Origin: Candidatus Cloacimonadota bacterium
GTDB lineage: Bacteria; Cloacimonadota; Cloacimonadia; Cloacimonadales; Cloacimonadaceae
NCBI GenBank assembly: GCA_023230795.1
Contig: JALNWR010000100.1
Coordinates: 1-9,498 of the forward strand
DNA length: 9,498 nt
Reading direction: 5' to 3'
Part shown: positions 1 to 8,300 of the stretch, piece after piece
How the letters are laid out: every line of letters begins with the position of its first letter
Position numbering within the stretch: position 1 is the stretch's first letter
The notes under the pieces: generated by a model
Seen by the model: the letters and a program-made list of their open reading frames with translations, nothing else
What the model was told of the DNA's origin: nothing
The model's database searches: none
Position numbers and translations under genes: made by a program

Positions 1-1546
1 TGCCCAGCTTGATGCCGGTGCCGATTCCGATCAGATCGTATTTTGCCCGGTCATCAGCTTCTGTGATAAAACCTTGATCATAAAATACATAAAGCATGCT
101 TTGCGGACCCATCATATAACGCAATTCGGTATTTACCCAGCCTAATCTGCGGCTTTTGTATTCATCTTCCCGATATCCTCGCAGGCTGCCAAAGCCTCCC
201 AGGTTGTAAAGATCATATTCAGGCAAATCCTTGTTTTCAGAGCTGTATAGGTCTGCGCCAATATAGCCAATAAACCTGTTTTTTATGGGGATATAGTTTT
301 TTGAAAATAGCTGCAGATTGCCATAGTTTTTAGCTTCAGCAAAGATGTAGTCATAGTCTGCACCCAAATTCAGACCGGAAGTGGGAATTCTGTCCCCGCT
401 GGTGTTCTTGTATTGCCAGAAAGCTCCGATGCTGCTCTGCTGGTTTTTCTCTATGTCAGAAAATGAACTTCCCGGCAGGATGCTGCGGGTAGCTATGCTA
501 AAGCCTGCTTTTTGAAACAGGCTGTGATAATAGATTTCAGCCATAGCGCTGCTTTGAATCCACAAGCTGTCCTGCATGGTTCTTGCCACAGAGAAATCAG
601 CCGCTAGCGAGATCAGAGGATGGCCAGCCTCGTGATAACTGAAGCTCAATTCGCTGAAATCCGCAGGGGTTTGGCGCCAATACAGACTTATTCCCCTATC
701 CGAGCCCCAGAGGTTCAAAAATTCTATATTTACCAGTCCCGAGAGCTCGCGCTTGCCGTCTTTTTCGCTCAGTCCCAATACCCCTTCCAAAAAGGTCATC
801 CGTCCTTCCTGCACTTGAATCAGCAGGTTCGCTTCATCCAGAGGCAGGATGCTGCAATCTTTGATATAGGGTTTAGCCTTGATATTCTCCTGGGCTTGAG
901 TGAGAATCCGGGGGGTGATCAAATCCTGTCTGAGCAGGCCGGAGCTTTTGAGTAAGGCGGATTCGCGGGAAATTTTATTGCCCCGGAAGTGATAGTGTCG
1001 CACCTGCATTTTGTCCCCTTCGCTTACCCTCAGCCAGGCCTGAAGATTCTCGCCCTGCACCAGAGAATCAAGCTGTACCGAGGCATAAAGATAGCCTCTT
1101 TGATGATATACCGAAAGCACTCTTTGCATGATCTGCTGAATCTCGGAGAGGGGATAGTTTGAGCTGGCCGAAGTGTAGGCCAGTTCATGCAGTTTTGATT
1201 CTGAAAAGTATCTCAGTCCGCTATAGTGAATTTGAATCCGGGAGCTGTCCTGAAGCCTCTTTAGCTGAAACTTGATATGCAAATCCTGCCCAGTTCCAGG
1301 CAATAGTTCAGGACGGGGGATTTGGATAAAGTACTGATCTTGCTTAAAAAAGTATTGATACAATCTCTGTATAGCCGCATCTATCATGTCCGGATCGTAG
1401 TCACTGCTCGCGGGGATGCCGCAGGCGGCGTTCAAGGAGGCTTCATCCAGCTCAAAATCCGCCTCAAATGATATCTGTGTGATGCTCAGAGCATACAGGC
1501 CCAGGCTCATCAGATTCAAGATCAGCAGTAGAGCCCGGATTTTCAT
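1..1546 (-). CDS. Omp85/BamA-TamA family outer-membrane protein, C-terminus cut by window edge
   Basis: Reading leftwards from the ATG at 1546-1544, the frame is open for 515 codons to the window edge. The product starts MKIRALLLILNLMSLGLYAL, a typical Sec signal peptide with cleavage near residues 19-21. By eye three POTRA-like units follow (about 22-98, 103-176 and 180-248). The second contains the helix-strand pattern YHQRGYLYASV (147-157) and the third starts with HFRGNKIS (186-193). From about 250 the chain looks like alternating beta-barrel strands. The Omp85 signature GGFGSLRGY (450-458, the barrel loop-6 RGY/RGF motif) and a near-terminal GIGTGIKLG (507-515) are visible, so perhaps only 40-60 residues are missing. 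Family members insert or translocate proteins at the outer membrane (BamA, TamA). Three POTRAs and an estimated total near 560 aa resemble TamA more than five-POTRA BamA, but I cannot decide. It lies 5 nt downstream of lepA. Family assignment is firm; the subfamily is not. Confidence 0.88.
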   Translation of the reverse strand, partial: MKIRALLLILNLMSLGLYALSITQISFEADFELDEASLNAACGIPASSDYDPDMIDAAIQRLYQYFFKQDQYFIQIPRPELLPGTGQDLHIKFQLKRLQDSSRIQIHYSGLRYFSESKLHELAYTSASSNYPLSEIQQIMQRVLSVYHQRGYLYASVQLDSLVQGENLQAWLRVSEGDKMQVRHYHFRGNKISRESALLKSSGLLRQDLITPRILTQAQENIKAKPYIKDCSILPLDEANLLIQVQEGRMTFLEGVLGLSEKDGKRELSGLVNIEFLNLWGSDRGISLYWRQTPADFSELSFSYHEAGHPLISLAADFSVARTMQDSLWIQSSAMAEIYYHSLFQKAGFSIATRSILPGSSFSDIEKNQQSSIGAFWQYKNTSGDRIPTSGLNLGADYDYIFAEAKNYGNLQLFSKNYIPIKNRFIGYIGADLYSSENKDLPEYDLYNLGGFGSLRGYREDEYKSRRLGWVNTELRYMMGPQSMLYVFYDQGFITEADDRAKYDLIGIGTGIKLG

Positions 1547-1551
1547 CTTAA

Positions 1552-3351
1552 CTAATCCCGATCTGCTTTCAGGACGGCGAGGAAGGCTTCCTGAGGCACG
1601 TGCACATTACCGATTTCCTTCATCTTCTTTTTGCCTTCCTTCTGCTTTTCCAGAAGCTTGCGTTTACGGCTGACATCTCCGCCATAGCATTTTGCCAGAA
1701 CGTCTTTGCGCATGGCGTTGATCGTGCTGCGGGCAATGATTTTGGCTCCTATAGAGGCCTGCAGGGCGATCTTAAACATATGCCGGGGAATCACTTCAGA
1801 CAAGGTGCTGGTGATGCTTTTACCCCAAGTGTGTGCTTTGTCCTCATGGCAGATAAAGCTCATGGCATCCACCTTTTCACCGTTGATCAGGATATCCACT
1901 TTTACTACATTAGAGGGTCGGTATTCTTTGAAAACATAATCCATAGAGGCGTATCCACGGCTCACGGTCTTGAGCTTATCATAAAAATCAAAGATAATTT
2001 CGATCAAAGGCATTTCATAGTGCAAGGACACCCGCTTTTCATCGATATACTGCATGTTTTTTTGGATTCCGCGCCTGTCCTGAGCCAGTTTCATGATATT
2101 GCCGATATAATCCGAAGGAACGATGATCTCCGTATCCATAAAAGGTTCCAGGATGTATTCGATATTGGAGGGGTCAGGAAAGTCCATGGGATTGTGCACT
2201 TCGATTTCTTTATTGTTTTTCAGCCCGATCTTGAAGCCCACGCTGGGGGTAGTGGCGATGATGGGGATATTGTATTCGCGCAGCATCCGTTCCTTGACTA
2301 TCTCCAGATGCAGCATACCCAAAAATCCACAGCGGTAGCCATATCCCAAAGCTGCTGAGCTTTCTTTTTCATAGATCAGGGAGGCGTCGTTGAGCTTGAG
2401 CTTGGCGATGGCCTCCACGAGGTTGCCATAGTCCTCGCCATTGATAGGGAAGATTCCGCTATATACCATGGGTTTGGGTTCCAAAAATCCCGGCAGTGGA
2501 GCGGGGCATCCATATTTTGCAGTGGTGATAGTATCGCCCACCCGGGCATCGGCCACTTCTTTGATGCCGGCGATGATGTATCCGGCTTCTCCGGTCAGAA
2601 GCTTGCTCTGGGCTTCAAATTTCAAGCCCAGATAGCCGATTTCTTCTATCTCATACTCATTATTGGTGCTGAACAGCTTGATTTTATCGCCTTTTTTCAG
2701 GCTCCCATGAAAGAGGCGCACCAAAACCACCACACCCCGATACATATCAAAATAGGAATCAAAGATCAAAGCCTGAGGCGGGCCATTTACCTGACCCTCT
2801 GGCGGGGGAAGTTGCTCGATTACTGCATCCAGGAGCTCTTCCACTCCCAGCCCCGTCTTGGCACTCACGTGCTTGATTTGCTCTTTTTGGCATCCCAAAA
2901 TCTCGATCAAATCCTGCGTTGTGCCTTCCACATCCGCTTTGGGTAAGTCTATCTTGTTCAAAGCCGGCAGGATATCCAGATCGTTTTCCATGGCCAGATA
3001 GAGATTGCTCATGGTCTGGGCTTCTATGCCCTGAGAGCTATCTACCAGCAAGATGGCGCCTTCACAGGAAGCCAACGCCCGGGATACTTCATAAGAAAAA
3101 TCCACATGACCGGGGGTATCGATCAGATTCAGGATATAGTCCTGCCCCTGATACTTGTGTATCATGCGGATAGCGTGGGATTTGATAGTGATCCCCTTTT
3201 CGCGCTCCAGGTCCATGCTGTCCAGCAGCTGGGCTACTTGCGTGCCTTTACCGATAACGTTCGTAGCTTCCAAAAAGCGGTCTGCCAATGTGGATTTGCC
3301 ATGATCGATATGGGCAATTATGCAGAAATTTCGAATGTATGTTTGCTTCAT
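1552..3351 (-). CDS. lepA: Elongation factor 4 (LepA), ribosome-associated translational GTPase
   Basis: The product has 599 residues, the same length as E. coli LepA, and is intact. GTPase motifs appear in order: G1 AHIDHGKS (13-20), G2 region GITI (53-56), G3 DTPGH (78-82), G4 NKID (132-135) and G5 SAK (163-165). EF-G-like domains II, III and V follow, with YRCGFLGMLHLE at 339-350. The C-terminal domain specific to LepA carries KCYGGDVSRKRKLLEKQKEG (554-573) and replaces the domain IV of EF-G. LepA binds the ribosome in an EF-G-like way; published proposals for its role include back-translocation under stress and help with initiation or 30S assembly. It acts in the cytosol and at the membrane periphery. 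The start at 3351 is supported by an AAAGGA site 6 nt upstream. The gene is divergent from the 558-aa gene at 3517 and followed directly by the Omp85 gene. Nothing in it is unusual. Confidence 0.98.
   Translation of the reverse strand: MKQTYIRNFCIIAHIDHGKSTLADRFLEATNVIGKGTQVAQLLDSMDLEREKGITIKSHAIRMIHKYQGQDYILNLIDTPGHVDFSYEVSRALASCEGAILLVDSSQGIEAQTMSNLYLAMENDLDILPALNKIDLPKADVEGTTQDLIEILGCQKEQIKHVSAKTGLGVEELLDAVIEQLPPPEGQVNGPPQALIFDSYFDMYRGVVVLVRLFHGSLKKGDKIKLFSTNNEYEIEEIGYLGLKFEAQSKLLTGEAGYIIAGIKEVADARVGDTITTAKYGCPAPLPGFLEPKPMVYSGIFPINGEDYGNLVEAIAKLKLNDASLIYEKESSAALGYGYRCGFLGMLHLEIVKERMLREYNIPIIATTPSVGFKIGLKNNKEIEVHNPMDFPDPSNIEYILEPFMDTEIIVPSDYIGNIMKLAQDRRGIQKNMQYIDEKRVSLHYEMPLIEIIFDFYDKLKTVSRGYASMDYVFKEYRPSNVVKVDILINGEKVDAMSFICHEDKAHTWGKSITSTLSEVIPRHMFKIALQASIGAKIIARSTINAMRKDVLAKCYGGDVSRKRKLLEKQKEGKKKMKEIGNVHVPQEAFLAVLKADRD
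1555..1560 (-). promoter_or_regulatory. Weak ribosome binding site of the Omp85 gene inside the 3' end of lepA
   Basis: On the minus strand CGGGAT lies within the last lepA codons, 8 nt before the ATG at 1546. It is a poor Shine-Dalgarno match. With only 5 nt between the lepA stop (TAG, 1554-1552) and this start, translation may rely on ribosomes arriving from lepA (translational coupling). That coupling is inferred from spacing only. Confidence 0.4.
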
Positions 3352-3357
3352 GCTATG

Positions 3358-3365
3358 TCCTTTAA
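3358..3365 (-). promoter_or_regulatory. Ribosome binding site of lepA
   Basis: Minus-strand TTAAAGGA ends 6 nt before the lepA ATG (3351-3349). It is a good purine-rich Shine-Dalgarno match at normal spacing and fixes the 599-residue start. Confidence 0.75.
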
Positions 3366-3401
3366 TTTTTAAGCTCTTGTCTCAAATAGAATTCAGATCA
3401 A

Positions 3402-3434
3402 TTGACAATTCTGAGATAAGGGATGATTTGTCAA
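3402..3434. repeat. Short inverted repeat in the divergent promoter region
   Basis: TTGACAA (3402-3408) and its exact reverse complement TTGTCAA (3428-3434) are separated by 19 nt, so their centres are 26 bp apart, about two and a half helical turns. The repeat lies between lepA and the rightward promoter. It could be an operator for a dimeric regulator, or two -35-like hexamers facing each other. The arms do not extend beyond 7 bp, so chance is possible in this AT-rich stretch. Confidence 0.3.
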
Positions 3435-3461
3435 GTAAAGGAATGCCAGGCAAGAAAATCA

Positions 3462-3490
3462 TTGACAGATAAAGACTGCTAATATAGTAT
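3462..3490 (+). promoter_or_regulatory. Sigma70-type promoter for the 558-aa membrane protein gene
   Basis: A consensus -35 TTGACA (3462-3467), a 17-nt spacer and the -10 TAGTAT (3485-3490) predict a transcript starting near 3497, about 20 nt before the ATG at 3517. Both hexamers and the spacing match the housekeeping-sigma consensus well. An overlapping TATAGT at 3483 would give a spacer of 15. No equally good promoter is visible for lepA on the opposite strand. Confidence 0.65.
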
Positions 3491-3504
3491 GGCATAAATG
3501 CTTT

Positions 3505-3511
3505 AAAGGAG
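3505..3511 (+). promoter_or_regulatory. Ribosome binding site of the 558-aa protein gene
   Basis: AAAGGAG lies 5 nt before the ATG at 3517. It is a strong Shine-Dalgarno match that supports this start codon. Confidence 0.75.
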
Positions 3512-3516
3512 TTTTT

Positions 3517-5193
3517 ATGAATAAGGAAACATATACGAAAAACCCGCCTATCGCGGTTAATCTCAGCAAGTTCCGGTTAAAAACAGTATGGGCTATCCTG
3601 CTCAGCTTTATTTTACTGGCTTATTTATTGTATTTTCAGCTTCCTGTCCTCAATCTGCGGTTTTTGAGCTGGGTTCCGGCTCTAGCCTTTGTGCTTTTGC
3701 CATTTTGGGGCATATTAAAAGCCCGAAAGACCCTAAGATACATCTATATAGTCTTTCTTTTGATCCTGATTTTGGCACCTTTCTTTTCCAGCGGACTGTT
3801 TCGAGCCAAAAGCTACAGAAAACTGATCGGAGATATTCAAAGCTCCGAGTTTTCGGATTTGGTATCCCCCATAGATATGGCTCAAGTGCCTATCATCGAT
3901 GAAGCCTTTGCCCGCTCTCTGGCCGAAAAGAAGCTGGGAGAGGATTTTGCCCTGGGCAGCCGGGTGCATCTGGGGAACCCCACCATTCAGATGGTGAAGG
4001 GCAAGTTGTTTTGGGTAGTACCGCTTCTGCACTCGGGCTTTTTTAAATGGCTGGCAAATCGTGATGCTGGCACTCCGGGCTACATCATGGTTTCCGCTAC
4101 CAATTCTCAGGATATCGCCTTTATCCGGGAAGTAAACGGGGAGCCCCTGAATATCCGCTATCAGCGCAATTCCTTTTTTAATAAAAACTTAAAAAGGCAC
4201 CTGTATCTGAACGGCTTTACCGGAATAGCCATGGCGGGAGATACCTTTGAATTAGACGATGATGGCGAGCCTTATTGGACGATTACGGTTTACGATCACA
4301 CCATCGGAGTACGGGCTCCGGAATCCCTGGGCCTGGCCACAGTTCATGCCTGCACCGGTAAGATCAGTTACTATCCTTTGATCAAGCAGGAAGATGGCTC
4401 TTTTAGCGATCAGAATATTCCCGCTTGGGTGGATAGAGTGCAGCCCTCATATTTTGTGATCCCGCAGCTGGATTGGTGGGGCAAATACGTAAACGGCTTC
4501 TGGAATACGGTTTTTGGTAAACGTGATATCCTTTCCACCACCCAGGGCTACAATGTGATTTATGGCAATGACGGGCAGAGCTATTTTTATACCGGCATGT
4601 CTTCTATAGGTGCAGATGAAGGAACCGTGGGTTTTGTGCTCTGCAATACCCGCAACAAAAAAACGTCTTTGTATCTGATTTCCGGGGCCACCGAATATGC
4701 TGCAATGAGATCAGCACAGGGTAAGGTGCAGCAATTTAAGTATTATGCCACTTTCCCGATTTTGGTAAATCTAAATGGCATACCTACCTATTTTATGACC
4801 CTGAAGGATGCTGCCGGATTGGTCAAGATGTACTGTTTTGTCTCGGTCCGGGATTTTTCTCTGGTAGGAGTGGGAGAAACCGTAAAAAGTGCACGTGAGG
4901 ATTATCTGATGACCCTGGCCTCCTCACAGATCGGCTCCATCTACGGCGAATTAACCGGGCGAGATACATTCATCGGCCACGTCAGCAGGATCGCCACCGA
5001 TGTCAAAGACGGACGCAGCTTCTATTATTTCTCGCTAAAGGAAAAGCCGGGCCTCATCTTTGTAGCTACCAGCAATCTCAGTAGCTATTTGCCCCTGACC
5101 ACAGAAAACGACCTGGTCAGCATTGAATATTTAGCAACCGATGAAACCGAGATAAATATCAATGAGTTCATCAATAGCAGTCTGGAAAATTAA
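3517..5193 (+). CDS. Membrane-anchored protein of unknown function with large extracytoplasmic domain (558 aa)
   Basis: I cannot assign a function. Three hydrophobic segments are visible at about 22-41, 46-66 and 75-92. Basic residues before the first (SKFRLK) and between the second and third (KARKTLR) predict an inside N-terminus, which places residues 93-558 outside the inner membrane. That part is aromatic- and glycine-rich. It contains a PepSY-like stretch (about 128-170, ending KGKLFWVVPL) and characteristic strings GYIMVSATN (188-196), YGNDGQSYFYTGMSSIGADE (349-368), GATEYAAMRSAQGKVQ (390-405) and GIPTYFMTLKDAAGLVKM (421-438). The last 75 residues, from FIGHVSRIATDV (485-496), have the strand pattern of a small OB-like beta domain. 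From memory, similar large membrane proteins with the YGNDG and GIPTYFMTLKD strings occur in distant bacteria, annotated only as hypothetical; I could not check this. No catalytic motif is evident. The start has a strong RBS and promoter. Downstream, a 111-nt gap leads to the surface protein gene in the same direction. Confidence 0.9.
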   Translation: MNKETYTKNPPIAVNLSKFRLKTVWAILLSFILLAYLLYFQLPVLNLRFLSWVPALAFVLLPFWGILKARKTLRYIYIVFLLILILAPFFSSGLFRAKSYRKLIGDIQSSEFSDLVSPIDMAQVPIIDEAFARSLAEKKLGEDFALGSRVHLGNPTIQMVKGKLFWVVPLLHSGFFKWLANRDAGTPGYIMVSATNSQDIAFIREVNGEPLNIRYQRNSFFNKNLKRHLYLNGFTGIAMAGDTFELDDDGEPYWTITVYDHTIGVRAPESLGLATVHACTGKISYYPLIKQEDGSFSDQNIPAWVDRVQPSYFVIPQLDWWGKYVNGFWNTVFGKRDILSTTQGYNVIYGNDGQSYFYTGMSSIGADEGTVGFVLCNTRNKKTSLYLISGATEYAAMRSAQGKVQQFKYYATFPILVNLNGIPTYFMTLKDAAGLVKMYCFVSVRDFSLVGVGETVKSAREDYLMTLASSQIGSIYGELTGRDTFIGHVSRIATDVKDGRSFYYFSLKEKPGLIFVATSNLSSYLPLTTENDLVSIEYLATDETEININEFINSSLEN

Positions 5194-5293
5194 TTTTTTT
5201 CTTGACACAAAGTTCTGAACCAAAAGCTTAACTTGAAAAAAACTGAGTCTGCATCGCAAGATCAGGCCAACAAAATATTTTAGACAAGAGATT

Positions 5294-5300
5294 AAGGAGA
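5294..5300 (+). promoter_or_regulatory. Ribosome binding site of the 1374-aa surface protein gene
   Basis: AAGGAGA ends 4 nt before the ATG at 5305. This is near-consensus and picks this ATG over the in-frame ATG at codon 8. The 111-nt gap before the gene (5194-5304) otherwise shows only a TTGACA at 5202-5207 without a convincing -10, and no hairpin terminator. The gene may therefore be read from the upstream promoter, from a promoter I cannot recognise, or from both. Confidence 0.75.
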
Positions 5301-5304
5301 AAAC

Positions 5305-8300
5305 ATGAGAACAAAACTAAGTAAAATGATACTTATGCTGATCTTCTCAGCATTTGTTATCGGATCGTGGGCTGTAGTAAGCGATTATACCTTTACCAGC
5401 TCTACAGGTACTTATACTGAAATCAGCGGAGGAACTGTCTTGCTCACCGGTGTGCCGGCTCAGAGCAACCCCAGTTTTAATGCAATCCCGCTGGGATTTA
5501 CTTTTGAATTTGACGGTAATGATTACACCACAGTCAGCATTGCCGAAAATGGCTTTCTGGCCATGGGCGATGAAGTGTCCACCAGCAATCTGGCCATTAG
5601 CAGCAGCAGTGGCACCAATAATGCTGTAGTTGCCTTGAACCGCAATCTCATCCCCCGTGCAGATGGTGAGATCATGTATCTGCTGTCCGGCACTGCCCCA
5701 AATCGTACTTTTACCGTGCAGTGGAAAAATTTCCGCAGGGATACCTCTTTAGCGACTAATGATATCCTGAATTTCCAAATTCAGCTTCATGAAGATGCCA
5801 ATGAGATAATATTCGCTTATGGCGCTACTACAGCTATGACTGTAAATACCGCAGCCACAGTGCAAGTAGGCCTGCGTGGTGCCAGTAACGATGATTACAA
5901 CAACCGCACCACCTCCACAGACTGGACTGCCACAGAAGCCGGAACCTCAAATAGCAACAACTGCCGTTTGAGCGCTGAGGTCTTCCCTCCCAATGGATTG
6001 ACCTTTAGCTTCAGTCCCGCCCAACAGGGTAATCCTCCTATGCCGGCACAAACGCCAAGCCCGGCTCATATGGCCACCAATATAAGCACCCTGACCGCTC
6101 TTTCCTGGCAGGCTGGCGGTGGATTGGTAGATGGATACAAAGTCTATCTGGGCACAAACACACCTCCCAGTAACATAGTAAATGGCACTACTCAGACCAA
6201 TACTATCTATCAGATCACTACTGCCCTGAATTACAACACTCAGTATTACTGGCAGATCGTGCCCTTCAATGCAGATGGTGATGCAGTAGATTGCCCCGTC
6301 TGGAGCTTCACCACCCTGGCAGACCCCACCATAAGCACTTATCCTTATGTGGAAAACTTTGATAATGTGACCCCGCCGGCTCTGCCTTTGGGATGGCTTG
6401 CTTTAAACCAAAATAACGATGACTATAGCTGGGCAAGTTACAACGACTCTTCTGCCCAGACCGCTCCAAATGCTATGCGCATTCGCTATAACGATACAAT
6501 GGCTATGAATGACTGGCTGGTCTCTGTACCCCTAATACTTGATGCTGAATTTGCTTATCGCATAAAATTCCACTACCGTGCTCATGTAGCCACTCAGGCC
6601 GAAAAACTTGCCCTTTACATGGGCACTTCCCCCACAGCTGCTGCCATGACTACAGAGCTCTGGTCAAATGAGAATATCACAAATGTGAATTATCAATTGG
6701 CTGAGGTGAATATCCCGGCAAATACCGGCGGCACCTACTACCTTGGCTTCCACGGCTATAGCCCTGCAAACCGCTTCTATATCTATGTAGATAGCTTTAG
6801 CGTTACCGAAATGGAGCCGGTCGATGATCTATATCCTCCTTCAAACCTGCATGCCAGCGTAGTAGGAAACGATGTTCACCTGGGTTGGGAAGCTCCTGTT
6901 CCTCCGCCCACCGGCGAATGGATCACCTGGTGCAATCCCGCCGCTTTGGGCAATGCAGTCGGAACCGATGGTGCTGCAACCTTTGACGTGGCACATCGCT
7001 TTGCCGCTGCTGATCTGACAGGCTTCCATGGCTCCGCTCTCACTCATGTACAGTTTGTGCCAAACGAAGTAAACTGTGTATATACAGTGAAAATCTGGAC
7101 CGGAACAGCCGCTACTCAGCCCAGCACCCTGGTGCACTCTCAGGCTGTAGCTTCTCCCGTGATCGGTCAATGGAATGAAGTGTTGCTGAATACTCCGATT
7201 CCGATTCCCGTCACCGGCGAATTCTGGATCGGCTACGAATCCAATACCCAGGCCGGATTCCCTGCAGGCTGCGACGCCGGTCCGCAGGTAGAAGGCAAGG
7301 GTAATATGATCAATATGGGTGGCTGGTCTTCCCTTACAGCAGTGGCCCCCAGCCTTACCTACAATTGGTCTATCCAGGGCTATGTGGATCATCAGGCCCG
7401 CGCGCTTGTCAGCATGCCAGAAGGCATAGTGGAAGCTCCCAGAGCCCCGCAAACCGGCGTGCTCAGCATGATGCACAACCCCACCGCCCGCGCTGCCGGA
7501 AACCTGAGCAGAAACAGCGTATTGACAGGATACAATATCTATCGTGACGGCACTCTCGCCGGCACTGTGAATGATCCTGCCATCCTGATTTACACCGATG
7601 AAAACCTGAATATGGGCAGCTATAGCTACACCGTTACCGCCGTTTATGACGCTGGTGAATCCGAAGCTACAGATGCTGTGGAAGTGGCTATCGAAGAACT
7701 CGATGCCCCCACCGATCTTGCTGCTACCGTAGTAGGCAATGACGTAACTCTGGATTGGACCAGTCCGCAAGGACCACAAACCGGTGAATGGGTGTCCTGG
7801 AGTGATAACTCCGCTATCGGCAACAGCATCGGTACAGACGGTGCGGCAAACTTTGACGTGGCTCATCGTTTTGACGCCACCGATCTGGCAGCCCACGTGG
7901 GCAATACTCTCACTCAGATGAAGTTTGTGCCCATGTATCAAAACGCTGTTTACACCGTAAAAATCTGGACCGGCGGCTCTGCTACCGCTCCTGGAACTCT
8001 GGTGCACAGCCAGGTCGCAAACCATATCATCGAAAACTGGACTACCGTGATCCTGACAAACCCTGTCCCGATCACCTCCGGAATGCAGCTCTGGGTTGGC
8101 TACAACGTCAATACCCAAGGCGGTTTCCCGGCCGGTTGCGATAACGGTCCTCAATTCGAAGGTAAAGGAAACATGATGAACTTCGGTGGCTGGACCACCC
8201 TCAGTCAAGTGTCTCCCACTCTCACCTATAACTGGCTGATTCAGAGCTTCATGGCAGACGGCGCCAGACTCAAAAACGTCGCTATGCCCGCTATCGCCGA

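Noticed and set aside
620..955. A 111-codon open frame on the plus strand opposite the Omp85 gene
   Set aside because: The opposite strand encodes a continuous Omp85 protein through this stretch with signal peptide, POTRA units and barrel motif. The plus-strand frame has no recognisable features.
1600..2358. A 252-codon open frame on the plus strand opposite lepA
   Set aside because: It is antisense to highly conserved LepA domains, so it is a mirror of that gene's codon use. No independent evidence supports it.
3406..3434. lepA promoter using the minus-strand TTGACA at 3434-3429
   Set aside because: At 17 or 18 nt spacing the -10 would be GAATTG or AATTGT, both poor. I could not assign a lepA promoter in this region.
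5186..5207. Possible terminator or promoter just after the 558-aa gene: AAAATTAATTTT palindrome with a T-run, followed by TTGACA
   Set aside because: The palindrome is all A/T and has no loop, so it would not form a stable terminator hairpin. The TTGACA at 5202-5207 has no acceptable -10 at 16-19 nt.
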